Source of the DNA: Epiperipatus broadwayi
Taxonomy: Eukaryota > Onychophora > Udeonychophora > Euonychophora > Peripatidae
Length of the DNA stretch: 64,000 nt
Reading direction: 5' to 3'
Assembly (NCBI GenBank): GCA_028023455.1
Contig: JAQFVV010006215.1
Coordinates: 9,195,950 to 9,259,949 of the forward strand
Both the position numbers and the translations under genes were made by a program. The number at the start of each line of letters is the position of its first letter. Within the stretch, counting starts at the first letter, position 1. This document shows positions 26,372 through 37,410 of this stretch, piece after piece. The notes beneath the pieces are model-generated. The model was not told where the DNA came from, searched no databases, and worked only from the letters and a program-made list of their open reading frames with translations.

Positions 26372-28960
26372 ATAATGAAACAGTAAGATTCGTATTCGAA
26401 TCTTAAGTTTCACCTTTTTCTGTCGTCAGTCTCTCACTGACCGGTCTATCCCGCCCAAATTTAAACTTTTTGACATCGAATTGTGTGTGTAACAATATTA
26501 AAAATGTATAAATATATGTAGAATTCAGCATAAACACGCACACATTTCGATCTCAAATTAAACGCAATAAATAGGGATAAAATAATATAATTTAGATTTC
26601 TTCTAGTTATATAATTTTGTATAATTTTAATCATTTATTTTGCATTATAAAGTTCGTATTTATTGCTTTGTTTAAATTTCGTTTAATAATAATTCTAAAA
26701 AAATCTGATGTAATATTTAATTAAAAGTTAAAATAATCTTTATGTTCCCTTTTTGTTTTTGAAATTTAAAAGCATCAGTCAGTGATAGATAATAGATTAA
26801 TTAAAGAAAATTCCCCAAAATATAATTAGTAAATGTAAAATGTAAACAATAGAACGGCAGCTTTCTTTAATTAAAAACCAACAAAATGCATTGATTATCC
26901 TCAGGGCAGATTAAGTAGAACCTAAAAATATCTTAACAAAAATGTGAGAAATCAAGATAAGAAAAGAGGCCATCTTGGACTTGCTGGAGACATTCACTAA
27001 AACTTTAGCTTTGCTCTCGATCACTGAGAGTCTTCAAAATATAAAATAATTTGTTCCTGCCAAGGTATGACCGAGTAAAGCACCTAGATTATTCTCCATC
27101 GGGAGATGGCCTGTCGGATGCTGAACTTTCCATTGCCCGTCATAAATTAACCATGAAGATCTGCTGCCTGAAATAAATGAGAAAGCTGCTGCTGCTGCTG
27201 TGAAAGTAAAATGAAACGTCTAAATACAAGAAAGAATGGCCACTCATGAACTATTTGCTACTTAACCAATGGACTCGGAAAACTTCTTATAAAACAGGTA
27301 CCTGTCTGTATTCAAACTCTAGAGTACTCTAATAATATGTTATAGCTCTTCTTCATAATACTTATCTAAATTATAAAATGTAAAAACTATCATTTGTATA
27401 ACTAAAATTGAATAATTAATTTAATGTGTAAATTTCTCTAATAATCTAGCTTACCTCACTCTATCTTTCTTGGGTGCGTATTTCTCAAATCTACATTTTA
27501 TCTATAGTTATTATTTAATTATTGCCTGCTCATAACTGTCTCAATTTTCAAAGTTTAAATCTATGATCACTTGGAACAGTGAATGCGTGTCAAATTTTCA
27601 TTAATATTTGCTTTCATAACTAACTTAACTTTCATATAAATCGACACGCATTCAATGCTTCATTTATTGTGATGCAGGGGTCTACAACTTCGCAAATGGC
27701 TGGCATATTAGTTGTAATAACTCCCAGTTTAGATATGTTTTGTATATATTAAATCTTAATGAATAATTCCATCAAATTACATTTCTTTGAGAGTCGCCAA
27801 CGTTCTTTAGTAAATGTTGATAATGTAGGGCCTAGTTAGAAATCTATTTTAAATCTCATCATAATCGTTTATACAGTATACATGCGCTACGTTTTAGAGA
27901 CGCGATGACCCATTCTGCCGTGAAATTTCCGGATTCTTCAGGGTTGAAATTAACCCCAGTCGTCCTACAGAAGCGGGCATAATGGGTGCTCCCGTAGGAC
28001 TTGACAATGTCATGCAGCCAGCCGGCAAAACTGCGACACGGACCGCTTGTCCCTGGTTATGCTTATGTGACACCTTACTTCGTCGGGCCGATGGCAGAGA
28101 CCAGCCCGACATTCTTATAAACTCATTCACGGCATTGCAGTTTCGATATACTGCCATTCCATATCGCCTTTCTAAAGCGTATCACGTGTTCCTTTACTTA
28201 GTGTTATTATTCTATATATCACTCCGCTTCTGCATTATCTTCATAATTCACTCTCAAATAAATGTTTGCCCTTAGTTATAAATAAATATTTTAATTAAAT
28301 AAATATATGTCCGCCGCTACTCTTAAACCCATACTTTAGACTCTTGCATTGCAAAGGTATAAATCCCTCCAGGCATGCATTAGAAATACTCACTCGAGAA
28401 TTTTAGGTAGCTAGATTACGCCTTCAAATAAATGTATTCCTTTTGTAAACATTACAGTATCGGAAATACTGCTACTGAAATCCTCAATATAAAATAATGT
28501 CTAAATAAATAAATGTATTTTTTAAAATATAATCATGTCGCAAATCCCGCTACTGAAGCTGTTAGTCCATAAAATATTATTAGATTGTTTTATTAAAATG
28601 TATTAATAAATAATTTTAAACTATACGTCTGCAGTTACGTTTCATTTATTCGATACCCATTCTATATAATATTTCCTCGATTATGTAAATATGAATGTTT
28701 AATTAATATTAGTTTGGTTATTGGCTAACTCGAGAATAAAATCATGAGTCTCTTGCATATCCCTGACCACCGTGCCTAAGGAAATATTTACTAATGTGGC
28801 ATCAGATGTGTTGTTTCGTGGATTGTACTGTGGAACCGATAAACTATGTTCGAACTCAGTACAACGGGTGGCTTCGCTACTCGATGGTGCTGCTGTTCTG
28901 TATGGTGGTCGAATTCTGCACTATGTTTACGAGTCACACGTTTTCTGACCGTTACAATAA
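26372..28960. mobile_element. Giant solo LTR, copy 1 (2581 bp)
   Basis: The unit 26376-28956 begins TGAAACAG, ends GACCGTTACA and is flanked on both sides by ATAA (26372-26375 and 28957-28960). A near-identical direct copy lies at 51206-53776 with a different flanking duplication (ATAT). TG...CA ends, a 4-bp duplication and full-length co-linear copies fit solo LTRs of a retrotransposon with an unusually long LTR. Internally there are several AATAAA motifs around 28260-28320, a GC-richer block at 27895-28160, an inverted pair of GAATGCGTGTC (27581-27591 and 27643-27653) and a hairpin at the left end. Strand is undetermined because no internal domain remains. A long non-autonomous element of another class is the main alternative. 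Confidence 0.6.
26377..26411. other. Terminal hairpin of the giant LTR, copy 1
   Basis: AAGATTCG (26385-26392) and CGAATCTT (26397-26404) form a perfect 8-bp stem around TATT. The outer blocks GAAAC (26377-26381) and GTTTC (26407-26411) extend it after a small internal bulge. The same palindrome is intact in the other copy at 51207-51241. Confidence 0.7.
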
Positions 28961-31337
28961 TGATTTTAAAAATAAAAAATACAATTATAATAATGCAACA
29001 TTCACTACGTGTAGAGGAAGAAATCTCACTGCTAAGAACACAGAATTATGATTAACTTTTATATATATTTTACATTAAATATCAATGATCATTTCACTAT
29101 TTCTCATACAATCGTTTTTCTAATACATTATAATACAGCACACATCTATATCCACTCTACTATTCCATTATTAATGTAAGAAAGTCATTGCTTGATTTAA
29201 TGGTAAATAGTGTCTTTGCTAACAAATATTTAAAATTTTACTCAAACTTCGTATCTTACACTTTCAATTTCTATTAATCACTTTATTAAATCTCAAAAAG
29301 CCATTAAATTCTTTCTTCCTATGCAAATGAATCATTATTAGACTTCAGTTTTCTGTTTATTATATATATTGTAATGAACAGTGTGAAAAATCACTGGTAT
29401 CATTGGAATACTCTGCTAAAGAGCATCATTAGATTCACAATCTAGAAACCAATATCTCAAATTAAAGATGCTATAGATATGATGCTATATGACACCAGTA
29501 TCAATCTGGAATTTCACATATCTATTTATCTAAGAAATTTGAAGTAAACTTGGAAAAGATGGTTCAACCACAACCTTACATTGGTTCAACCACAACCATA
29601 CATTGTTTCTCCAACTATCACTAGCATCTATATTTGTATCCCTTAGATCTAAGAGAACTCTAAAAATTCTATTAGGTTCCAACAATAAATCGCTACCTTT
29701 CACTTAATCTCTAATAATAAATTGCTAAATAATCTTAGTAAACACAAATTGACAAGACAAACTTCTGATTACAAATAAATAAAATGAACATTAAATTTCA
29801 AATTAATTATGATTAAAGACTTTAACATGAAATTCATTGGCTATTGAGGTTTAGTTTTATGACTAGCTTCCTGCAATTTGACATTTATGAAATCCGTGTA
29901 CTTAAATCAGTTGGATCTTGATAGGCAATAGAATCAGTAACATAATGTAGTGAACTCCACATGTGTTTAAAATTCTCCTCTAAAATATTCATGTATCTTA
30001 TAATGGTCCAGATAATTAATATCCATCCATAACACAGTTCTACAGTAAAATACAAAGACAGATGTGTGCAGGAAAATATCACTTCAAGACGCAATATAAT
30101 AATATTTGTAACAGGCATAAACGACATAGGTTCTGATCATATAGAACTACAATAACCATGCTTACTTATATCAAATTATCATCTGTATTCATTGTCTAAA
30201 GGAATGCATAAATACTAATAGTGAATATCAATAACAATGTCTAGAAATCATCAAAATGCCTAACTTGTGCACAAAAATCATCATTAAATAAATTACAGGC
30301 ATACTTTACTGTTAAATCGTTAAATAATTTGTTTTTTAAAACTAATATATAAATAATATATTGTACAAAATACAGAATCCAGTTTAAAACTTTTGATTTA
30401 TGAATTCAAACTATATGTGCACTTCTTCACATTAGCTTCAATATGTTAGTAACAGACCCTTACACTTCATATTCCATTCTCTGGTTATAACACAACAATT
30501 TTAAGATACTTAATAATCCTAAAATATTCTTATTGACAATCATTTCCAACTCATTATATATTTTCACACACATATATATGGTGAACAAGATATACTTTTA
30601 CTTATAACAATCCCAGAAAACATACACTTTTACAACAAGCTAAAAATAATACAACAAAAAGATAGAAAAATAACAGACAGAAGCATGTATATCAATATCT
30701 GGGCATTTATGTATCCAACTATTTCCCAAAATGATAAAAAAAAAAAATCTAATTTGTTATTTTCTGTGAAATGCATGACAAGGCAATACTGTTACCCATA
30801 ACTACAGATGATCTCTGTAAACATCTTATAAACTTTTTTAACCCCTATAATCTGAATTCCACTATTTCAAATAAGTATCATCCAGGTTGTAATTGCTAGA
30901 GTTAATCCAAATAGAAAACTAACTTTTCCTCATAATCTAAATATCTATTCTCATTAACACTATTCTTAAAATTCTTATATTATTGATTATGCATATTCTA
31001 TTAAAAACATTATTTTATACTACAGAACCGAAGAAATTATTTTATTCACTTTCATGGGTCAAACTGGTTTGATTATTGTCAAAAATTTAACTCATTTATA
31101 GAGAAAAATAATTACATATGTAAATCAGTCATTCCTAAAGTTTTCTTTTTTGTTTTGAAACTTAATAATCACTAGATTTCATTTTAATATTTCATTACTT
31201 ACCTGAATAATCATTAATCTAAATATATAATTAAAAATACTCATTAATTCAAATTTGAAATTGTAACATACAAGTTATAAATACAAAAGAATATATAAAT
31301 CAGCATTTATTTTTATAGCGTCTGTATACAATTGTAA
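28961..31337. other. AT-rich spacer
   Basis: No gene. A short direct duplication, GGTTCAACCACAACC at 29562 and 29584, is present. Otherwise AT-rich DNA without element ends. Confidence 0.5.
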
Positions 31338-31568
31338 TTACATTCATATCGGCCTTTCAAGCCAAATTGTGCAAACGCTTTTGCGAGTGTTAACTAATAA
31401 ATGAATACCCTCTGACCAAACAAGATATAGAATTTATGCAGGAATAAAAGGAATCCTTTTATTCCTGCATAAATTCTATATCTTGTTTGGTCAGAGGGTA
31501 TTCATTTATTATTTAACACTCGCAAAAGCGTTTGCACAATTTGGCTTGAAAGGCCGATATGAATGTAA
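31338..31568. repeat. Near-perfect 231-bp inverted repeat
   Basis: The left arm 31338-31452 and right arm 31454-31568 are 115-base reverse complements with, by my reading, a single mismatch (C in GTTAACTAA against A in the partner) and one central base at 31453. Transcription of either strand would give a long continuous hairpin. I see no defined target duplication. It is either a very recent fold-back MITE or palindrome formation by a local inverted duplication. A 69-codon open frame over the right arm is a by-product of the arm sequence. Confidence 0.85.
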
Positions 31569-32364
31569 AAGAATATATAGTAATAGTCAAATATTTATTA
31601 TTATATATAAGAAAGTTATAAATTATCTGGCCTTCTATATTTACAAATCAGCATTTCAACAATTTCCACAGAGATATGTAGTTATATTTTAGTAATTTGT
31701 GCACAAAAAAATTAAATTATTTGTATCTTATTGAAGATTTTTGATTTGCTATATAGTGACTATTATTAATGTGGACAAGGCAGCTCAGTACTTTAGATAT
31801 AGTTGAGATCATTGAGATCAGTAGTTAAAAGTATTTTCCAATGCCATACTATTTAAAATTGGCTCCCTTTCTCTTTTTCTAGAAAAAACCTAAAATAGAC
31901 AAGTTTTGCATTTGGAAGTTCCCTGATTTTCTTAAAAAAGTTTGTAGATTTAATGAATAGAGCTCTCGGGTTACTTTCTGAAGCACAAATTACAAAACAA
32001 TAAATAACTTATTTAAGAGACCATTTATACTAAATTTCATTTGAAAGAAGGTTAACTTATTATGCTAATCTATACAAAATGTATATTAAATTTCTTGCAA
32101 TAAAATTACCCTTGTTTTGAAAAGTAACAAGAGATTACAATAGTAAACAATAGATACAGTAAAGTTGGTTACATTTACATAAAAAAGATTATAAATATTG
32201 TACCAAAATTAATCCATTTTTCTTGAATCTGATAACATAAAATAACACATATGATAAAGTTTATTAATAATTTGCAAATTTTAATAACTTGTAGAAATTA
32301 ATCAAACTCAATGCTTCCCATAATTAATTTTAGTTTTAATCTATATGATATTAATCTTTTCATT
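31569..32364. other. AT-rich spacer
   Basis: No coding signal and no repeat ends identified. Confidence 0.4.
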
Positions 32365-32712
32365 GTAAATTAGTTTACTGTATCTCTTCACCTTGTAATT
32401 TAATTTCAACAGAAATTCCTACCTTTCTTTTAACCAAAGGCTTAAAACTTACTGGTTCTTTAAAAAACAATTCCTTTTTTAAAACAGTTAAAATTTCATA
32501 TAAAAATTTTATGTATGTATGTATGTATGTAAATTAGTTTACTGTATCTCTTCACCTTGTAATTTAATTTCAACAGAAATTCCTACCTTTCTTTTAACCA
32601 AAGGCTTAAAACTTACTGGTTCTTTAAAAAACAATTTTCTAATTAAAAAACAATTCCTTTTTTAAAACAGTTAAAATTTCATATAAAAATTTTATGTATG
32701 TATGTATGTATA
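32365..32712 (+). repeat. Tandem duplication, ~164-bp unit
   Basis: GTAAATTAGTTTACTGTATC starts at 32365 and again at 32529, and the following ~165 bases are repeated with near identity. Each unit ends in a (TATG)n microsatellite (about 32509-32531 and 32693-32712). The second copy has an extra ~18 bases that duplicate the AAAAAACAATT segment. The shared TATG ends suggest unequal exchange or slippage. Confidence 0.8.
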
Positions 32713-32973
32713 TACATATATAGAACCTGTGCATATATATATATTAAATAGGAATATATATGCTGGTTTCACCATTCACTGTGGACTAGTTAAAGACCCT
32801 AAACCCAACCACAGTGAATGTGTTTTAATCTAATGATGACAAAGGCACAAATAATTAATTATATAACAGGAAGTAGATGTACATTAAAATTGCTTAAAAG
32901 GTAATGAAAGAGAAATAGGAAATTTAAACTGTTATTTTGTTTGTTTTTGTTAAAATATGTTTTGACAAAATTA

Positions 32974-33001
32974 GGTACCGATACATTTGACCATCCATCC
33001 C
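32974..33001 (+). repeat. Merlin-like left TIR
   Basis: 28 bp starting GGTACC. The final blocks TTTGACCATCCATCCC are identical to the right TIR complement. Confidence 0.8.
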
Positions 33002-33359
33002 ATTGTTGCTAGCCAAAATCAGGTCAAAATATCATTTATCAGGACAAACTTCTCAATTGCTATCAGCAATTGACTCTTTTAGTTAGCGTCATTATGGCAT
33101 GCAGTGTGTTTTGAGATCAATTGCTCTCGCAATTAACACTTAGCCTACTGTATCAATTCGGGCTGCTATGTGTTGTTTACTCTTTATGAATACTGATAAT
33201 TAACAGATCACTATTGTATCATGAAAGGGTGTCAGTAGTTGTAATGATGAAAAGTGCACTAATATGCAGACCGAAATAATTCTTGTAAAACCTACAGAAA
33301 GTAGTAGGACATCCTACAAATTGTCACTCTACCCAACCTCATTACTCCCCCTGGGAGTG

Positions 33360-33807
33360 GGCTAAATGTAGAAAATGTGGCAATTTGGCAGGCATCAGGT
33401 GAAAGTCTCGTACCTTGCGAGAGCTTGCGAGACTGAAAAAATGGCTGATGCTGAAAAAGTCTGCTTTCAAACTGTCGCTATTGCTGAATACCGAAGCGTC
33501 TGCTGTAGTCTTCCTGCAACAGAAATAAGTTCTATCAATAGAGAAGGCCTGTGTCTGTGGGGGGAAGATGGTTATAAGGAAATGCAGGACATACGAAATG
33601 GAATGCAAGTCAAGATCATGCCATCGAAGTTGTTCTGTTCACAACAGCATCTGGTTTGACGGATGCAAAATAGACCTAATGAAAGCGTTACGGATGATCT
33701 ACTACTGGAGCAGGGATGAGCTCACAGTGGTACGTGTGGTTGCAGAATTGAACTTGTCCAAAGGTGCGGTCATCAAGTGGATACAAGCCTTCATAACAGC
33801 CCAGTAA
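33360..33807 (+). pseudogene. Merlin/ISXO2-like transposase N-terminal remnant
   Basis: One frame runs from about 33366 to the stop at 33805 with internal stops before 33540, then is open from ATG 33568 for 79 residues. The visible motifs are a zinc ribbon (CVCGGKM at about 33549, then MECKSRSCHRSC) and SVHNSIWF, matching the C-x-C-G-G-x-M ... C-x4-C ... S-x-R-x-S-W-F pattern of Merlin/ISXO2 transposases. Next comes the helical MKALRMIYYWSRDE and the helix-turn-helix-like VVAELNLSKGAVIKW. Family members continue with a catalytic DDE-type core of some 150-200 residues; here the frame stops after WIQAFITAQ about 45 bases before the right TIR. The protein cannot be catalytically active. Confidence 0.7.
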
Positions 33808-33850
33808 CGTTATATCGATGTGTTTTGTTGTAGACACAACGCCATCAACC

Positions 33851-33878
33851 GGGATGGATGGTCAAATGTATCAGTACT
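33851..33878 (-). repeat. Merlin-like right TIR
   Basis: Complement of the left TIR with three mismatches, followed directly by the CAAAATTA target duplication. Confidence 0.8.
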
Positions 33879-34157
33879 CAAAATTATAATTTTAATGTAT
33901 AAACTGAAAAAATTGTATTGATAGATAAATGTGAATTCCAAAGATATAGATTGCATTAGGGAACAAATTTAATTTAGAAAACCAATTAAAGAAAAATTAA
34001 TTAAAATGTAAGATAACAGGGGGAAATAAACAACAGGCATTGGTCACTATTAATTAGTAAATGGAATGTAGAAAAGCAATTAAGGTGTAAATAAGGAACT
34101 TTCCTTTTGTTCTCTCTCTTACCCTTGCTGAAGCTCTTGTTAAAGACATTTTATGTT

Positions 34158-34932
34158 TGTTATGTACATCTATTGCGTTGTAAATAAGGAATTTATAATA
34201 TGTTAATAGTATATATATATCAGCAAGTTATAGAAAGTTTTAAATGCTTTAGAGGTAAAATATCTAACGATATTTTACTACTGTATGTTTAACTGGTATG
34301 AATCATCACCTGATTCTCTTTTAGCAGTAATAAAGATAAGAAGAGATAACACTTTCAGTTTTATCTCCCCCCTCCTCTGCATTGTAAACTCATGGAGCTA
34401 AGTGAATAGCAGCTCTGGTTTGGAAGGCAGGCCTTGCAGTGAATAGCAGTTCCACTTTAACACAGACCTGAAGGAAAGTCAATACTACTCCAGACTTCTG
34501 TGCATCGCAGAGAAAAGCAGTATAAAAAGCCCAGTCAGAACAGGAGAAATATCACAAGGTAGTAGTAGAACTAGAAGATGGCATGCTGGACAAAAATAGA
34601 CCTCAAAGATCCCGTGAATTCCACCACTGAAGGTTCCAAGGTGAACCTAGGGACTTACACAGACCATCCATGCTTTATTATTTGTCGTAAGCCGCATGGC
34701 CAGACTTATGTAAGCATACTTTAGCTATTATATTAGCTTGTTTGTAATCATAAGGCCTGTTTATTAAGAGTCTATATGTAAACCATTAATATTTGTGTAA
34801 GTGTAAATATATTAATGTTAGCTTGTTGTAAATAAACATTTGTTGTTATTGTTAATTTACAAGTAGTTGCAATTATTTTGGTTTTTCCTCCCCCTGACCT
34901 AAACAGTTAGAAAAGGAGGAAAGGATATTGCA
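34158..34932 (+). repeat. 5' LTR (775 bp)
   Basis: Starts TGTTATGTACATC and ends GGATATTGCA. TATAAAA lies at 34521-34527 and AATAAA at 34831-34836, the expected order of promoter then polyadenylation signal. It contains duplicated GTGAATAGCAG motifs (about 34401 and 34439). Confidence 0.88.
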
Positions 34933-34950
34933 TTGGCGCAGTCAAAGAAG
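34933..34950 (+). promoter_or_regulatory. Primer binding site
   Basis: TTGGCGCAGTCAAAGAAG begins directly after the terminal CA of the 5' LTR. The TGGCGCAGTC core is like tRNA-3'-end-complementary primer sites of insect Ty3/gypsy elements. The tRNA identity cannot be fixed without a tRNA set from the organism. Confidence 0.65.
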
Positions 34951-35622
34951 TTTGAACCTAATTAGGGAAAGAAGTTTTACAATTGGCAGACAGGGTGTAA
35001 AAAATAGTATAATACTTACTCGGTAACATTCCTTGTGTATAATAGGTTATGGCTGGGGTTGTTTCGCAGTAATGCATAAGTAATAATAGTCCTTGTTAGC
35101 TAATAGAAATCTAATTTTAAGAATTTAATCGGAAATTGGTTCTGGCTGTGGTGAAAATGTAACACATGTGGCAAATCTGTATAGTTCAGTTTGAAAATTA
35201 GTTTCATAACTATTGAAAGTTAAAATGAAATAGATTATGTAAAAGAATTTTACTTGCTAGATTGTAAAAATTTAAATGTGTGAAAATTCAAGAGTAATCG
35301 TAAAATTAAATAGTGACAGCGATATGATAATCTCATTTTGGAAAAAACTGCGAACTTCAGCTTAAAGTAAAATTACTTGAGTAATGGTTTTGGTAATACA
35401 ACATGTTATATACGATGGAAGCACAAGATCTGAAATGGCATTATTAATGTTTGTTAAGATTAGTAACCTCAATTACAGTATATGAAATCAGGTTAAGAAA
35501 AATGTTTTTTTTTTTTACATCTGGTAATTGTAGATTGAATCGTATTGTAATCGGGTCTCGTGATGTAATTAGAAGTTGAACCATACAGTAATAGAAGTTA
35601 AATCATAATCGTAAAAAGTGCT

Positions 35623-35921
35623 GCAGGTTTGGAAAAAAAAATCTGCATAACCAGTAATAAAATAACACTAGGAAAATAATAATTGTGAATTTGATTATGT
35701 TGATTTAATTATGAATTTGTCAAAGTTGTGGATTTGAAAAAAAAGATCTACAAAGCTTGTGGCAAAAATAGTGCCAGTTAAATAATAGGCAAGTTGAGTT
35801 TGAAAAAACAAATCTACAAAGCTTGCAGCAAAAATAGTTCCAGTTAAATAATGGACAAGAGAGTGGGTTTGAAAAAAAGAAATCTACCAAGGTTGCAGTA
35901 AAATATAGCATTTAGGAAATA
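35623..35921 (+). repeat. Tandem repeats in LTR-element interior (~68-bp unit)
   Basis: Three clear units start near 35729, 35797 and 35866 with GTTTGAAAAAA-type openings, followed by AATCTACAAAGCTTG, GCAAAAATAG and CCAGTTAAATAAT blocks. A more diverged fourth lies near 35623. They are non-coding. Confidence 0.75.
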
Positions 35922-36070
35922 GTGCAGAATTAATAAATCAACATTAGTGCTATTGAAAGTATTCATAAAGAGATATACTGAAAAGATAAAAAGTATGAAT
36001 AGAAAAGGAACAAGGGAGTTTGTTTTCCCGTAAGGACTCTATTGAACTTCGAAGACGATAATTTCCGAAG

Positions 36071-36082
36071 TTGGAGGAGGTG
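36071..36082 (+). promoter_or_regulatory. Polypurine tract
   Basis: TTGGAGGAGGTG immediately precedes the TG of the 3' LTR, the position where plus-strand priming occurs in LTR retrotransposons. Confidence 0.65.
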
Positions 36083-36829
36083 TGTTATGTATATATATTG
36101 CATTGTAAATAAGGAATTTATAATATGTTAATAGTATATATATATATCAACAAGTTATAGAAAGTTTAAAATAATTTAGAGGTAAAATAAGAAAAAAGTT
36201 CCAGTTTTATCTCCCTCCCCCCTTCTGTGTTGCAAACTCACAGACCTCAGAGTGAATAGCAGTTCCGGTTTGGAACGTGGACATTGGAGTGAATAGCAGT
36301 TCCACTTAAACATGAATCTGAAGGAAAATCAATGCTACCCTAGACTCCTGTGCATCACAGAGAAAAGCAGTATAAAAAGCCCAGTCAAGAACAAGAGAAA
36401 TATCATTAAGTAGTAGCAGAACTAGAAGATGGCATGCCAGATAAAGATAAACCTTGTGATCCAGTGAGCTGAAAGTTCCAAGGTGGACCTAGGGACTTAT
36501 ACAGGCCATCCAGGCTTTATTATTATTTGTCGTAAGCCGCAAGGCCAGATTTATGTAAGCATACTTTAACTATTATATTAGCTTATTTGTAATCGTAAGG
36601 CCAGTACTGTAATTTGTGTATTAAATTATTAGTAATCGTGAGGCCTGTTTATTAAGAGTCTATATGTAAACCATTAATATGTGTAAGCGTAAATATATTA
36701 ATGTTAGCTTGTTGTTAGCTTGTAGTAAATAAACATTTGTTATTATTGGTAATTTATTAGTAGTTACAATTATTTTGGTCTTTCCTCCACCTGACCTAAA
36801 TAGTTAGAAAAGGAGGAAAGGATATTGCA
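36083..36829 (+). repeat. 3' LTR (747 bp)
   Basis: Starts TGTTATGTATATATA and ends GGATATTGCA. TATAAAA is at 36371-36377 and AATAAA at 36728-36733, matching the 5' LTR. It lacks a ~75-base segment of the 5' LTR and has its own ~45-base insertion near 36605. Confidence 0.88.
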
Positions 36830-36834
36830 ATGTT

Positions 36835-37410
36835 TAAAACAAAATTTTTGCTTAAGAAAATTTTTATGAAAAAATCTTACTGCAGATCACCACGAAGATT
36901 CCCTCTGCTACACTGTAGCTTGAATTGTAATCTGTTGATGTTTTACTTATCTGAAATTTTTGAAATGTACAGCGCTATAAAAATGCGTGAATAGAGCCTT
37001 TGTTTCCACTCTCCCGTCTGTCCTTGGGCTAGAGTTGGAACTGTGTAGCCAGCCAGAGAATGTGGGAGAATTGCCTGACCAATGCCTGTTACCTACCTGT
37101 GAACAACCATCACCAAAACAGGCTATGAACCTGGAAACCTAGAAAGCCATACTTATGATGGGTCATCCCTACATTGCTGTATCAACCTGCTATATATCAC
37201 CACACACTCTCAGTTACCGGTAACTTTAACTTTCAGTTGCATTTTAATTTTCATCTTAACTTAAATCATAAATTTGCATCATTTATGTGTTATAATTGTA
37301 TACATGCATTTAAATTATATAGTCGGATAATTTTAATATTTTTTTTTATATATATAATGGTGATTCTTACTCGTATTTGTGTATATGTAAATCATTCATT
37401 TTAGTCTATG
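36835..37410. other. Unassigned, partly GC-richer sequence
   Basis: 36985-37175 is noticeably less AT-rich and follows a CTATAAAAATG sequence at about 36974, but all frames are short and no splice-bounded exon can be supported. It may be part of an old repeat. Confidence 0.35.

Larger units (their letters stand above)
32966..33886 (+). mobile_element. Merlin-like (ISXO2/IS1016-related) DNA transposon, defective
   Basis: The 905-bp element 32974-33878 has 28-bp terminal inverted repeats, GGTACCGATACATTTGACCA onward on the left and its complement at 33851-33878, differing at three transition positions. It is flanked by a perfect 8-bp duplication CAAAATTA (32966-32973 and 33879-33886). An 8-bp duplication and the ISXO2-like N-terminal protein remnant inside point to the Merlin superfamily. 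Only the N-terminal zinc-ribbon and helix-turn-helix-like part is encoded; the DDE catalytic domain is missing, so the copy is non-autonomous. Confidence 0.8.
34153..36834 (+). mobile_element. Complete non-coding LTR retrotransposon
   Basis: The element 34158-36829 (2672 bp) has two LTRs of 775 and 747 bp, both TG...CA, a primer-binding-site-like sequence, a purine tract before the 3' LTR and a perfect 5-bp target duplication ATGTT (34153-34157 and 36830-36834). The internal region is only about 1.15 kb and contains no gag or pol frame, so it must have been mobilised by proteins of a related element (TRIM/LARD-like organisation). LTRs differ by many substitutions and by indels, including about 75 bases present only in the 5' LTR (after 34260) and about 45 only in the 3' LTR, so insertion is not recent. 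Confidence 0.88.

Noticed and set aside
27894-28275. Overlapping open frames on both strands in the GC-richer block of the giant LTR
   Set aside because: The corresponding block in copy 2 (about 52720-53000) has indels and stops that break the frames. No domain recognised.
28794-29051. Open frame near the right end of the giant LTR copy 1, shared with copy 2 at 53614-53904
   Set aside because: The two versions differ by mostly amino-acid-changing substitutions and read into unrelated flanking DNA beyond the LTR end, so the frame is a by-product of shared LTR sequence, not a conserved gene.
33375-33659. 94-codon frame overlapping the Merlin-like transposase remnant
   Set aside because: Out of frame with the zinc-ribbon/HTH reading, which carries the family motifs; this one has none.
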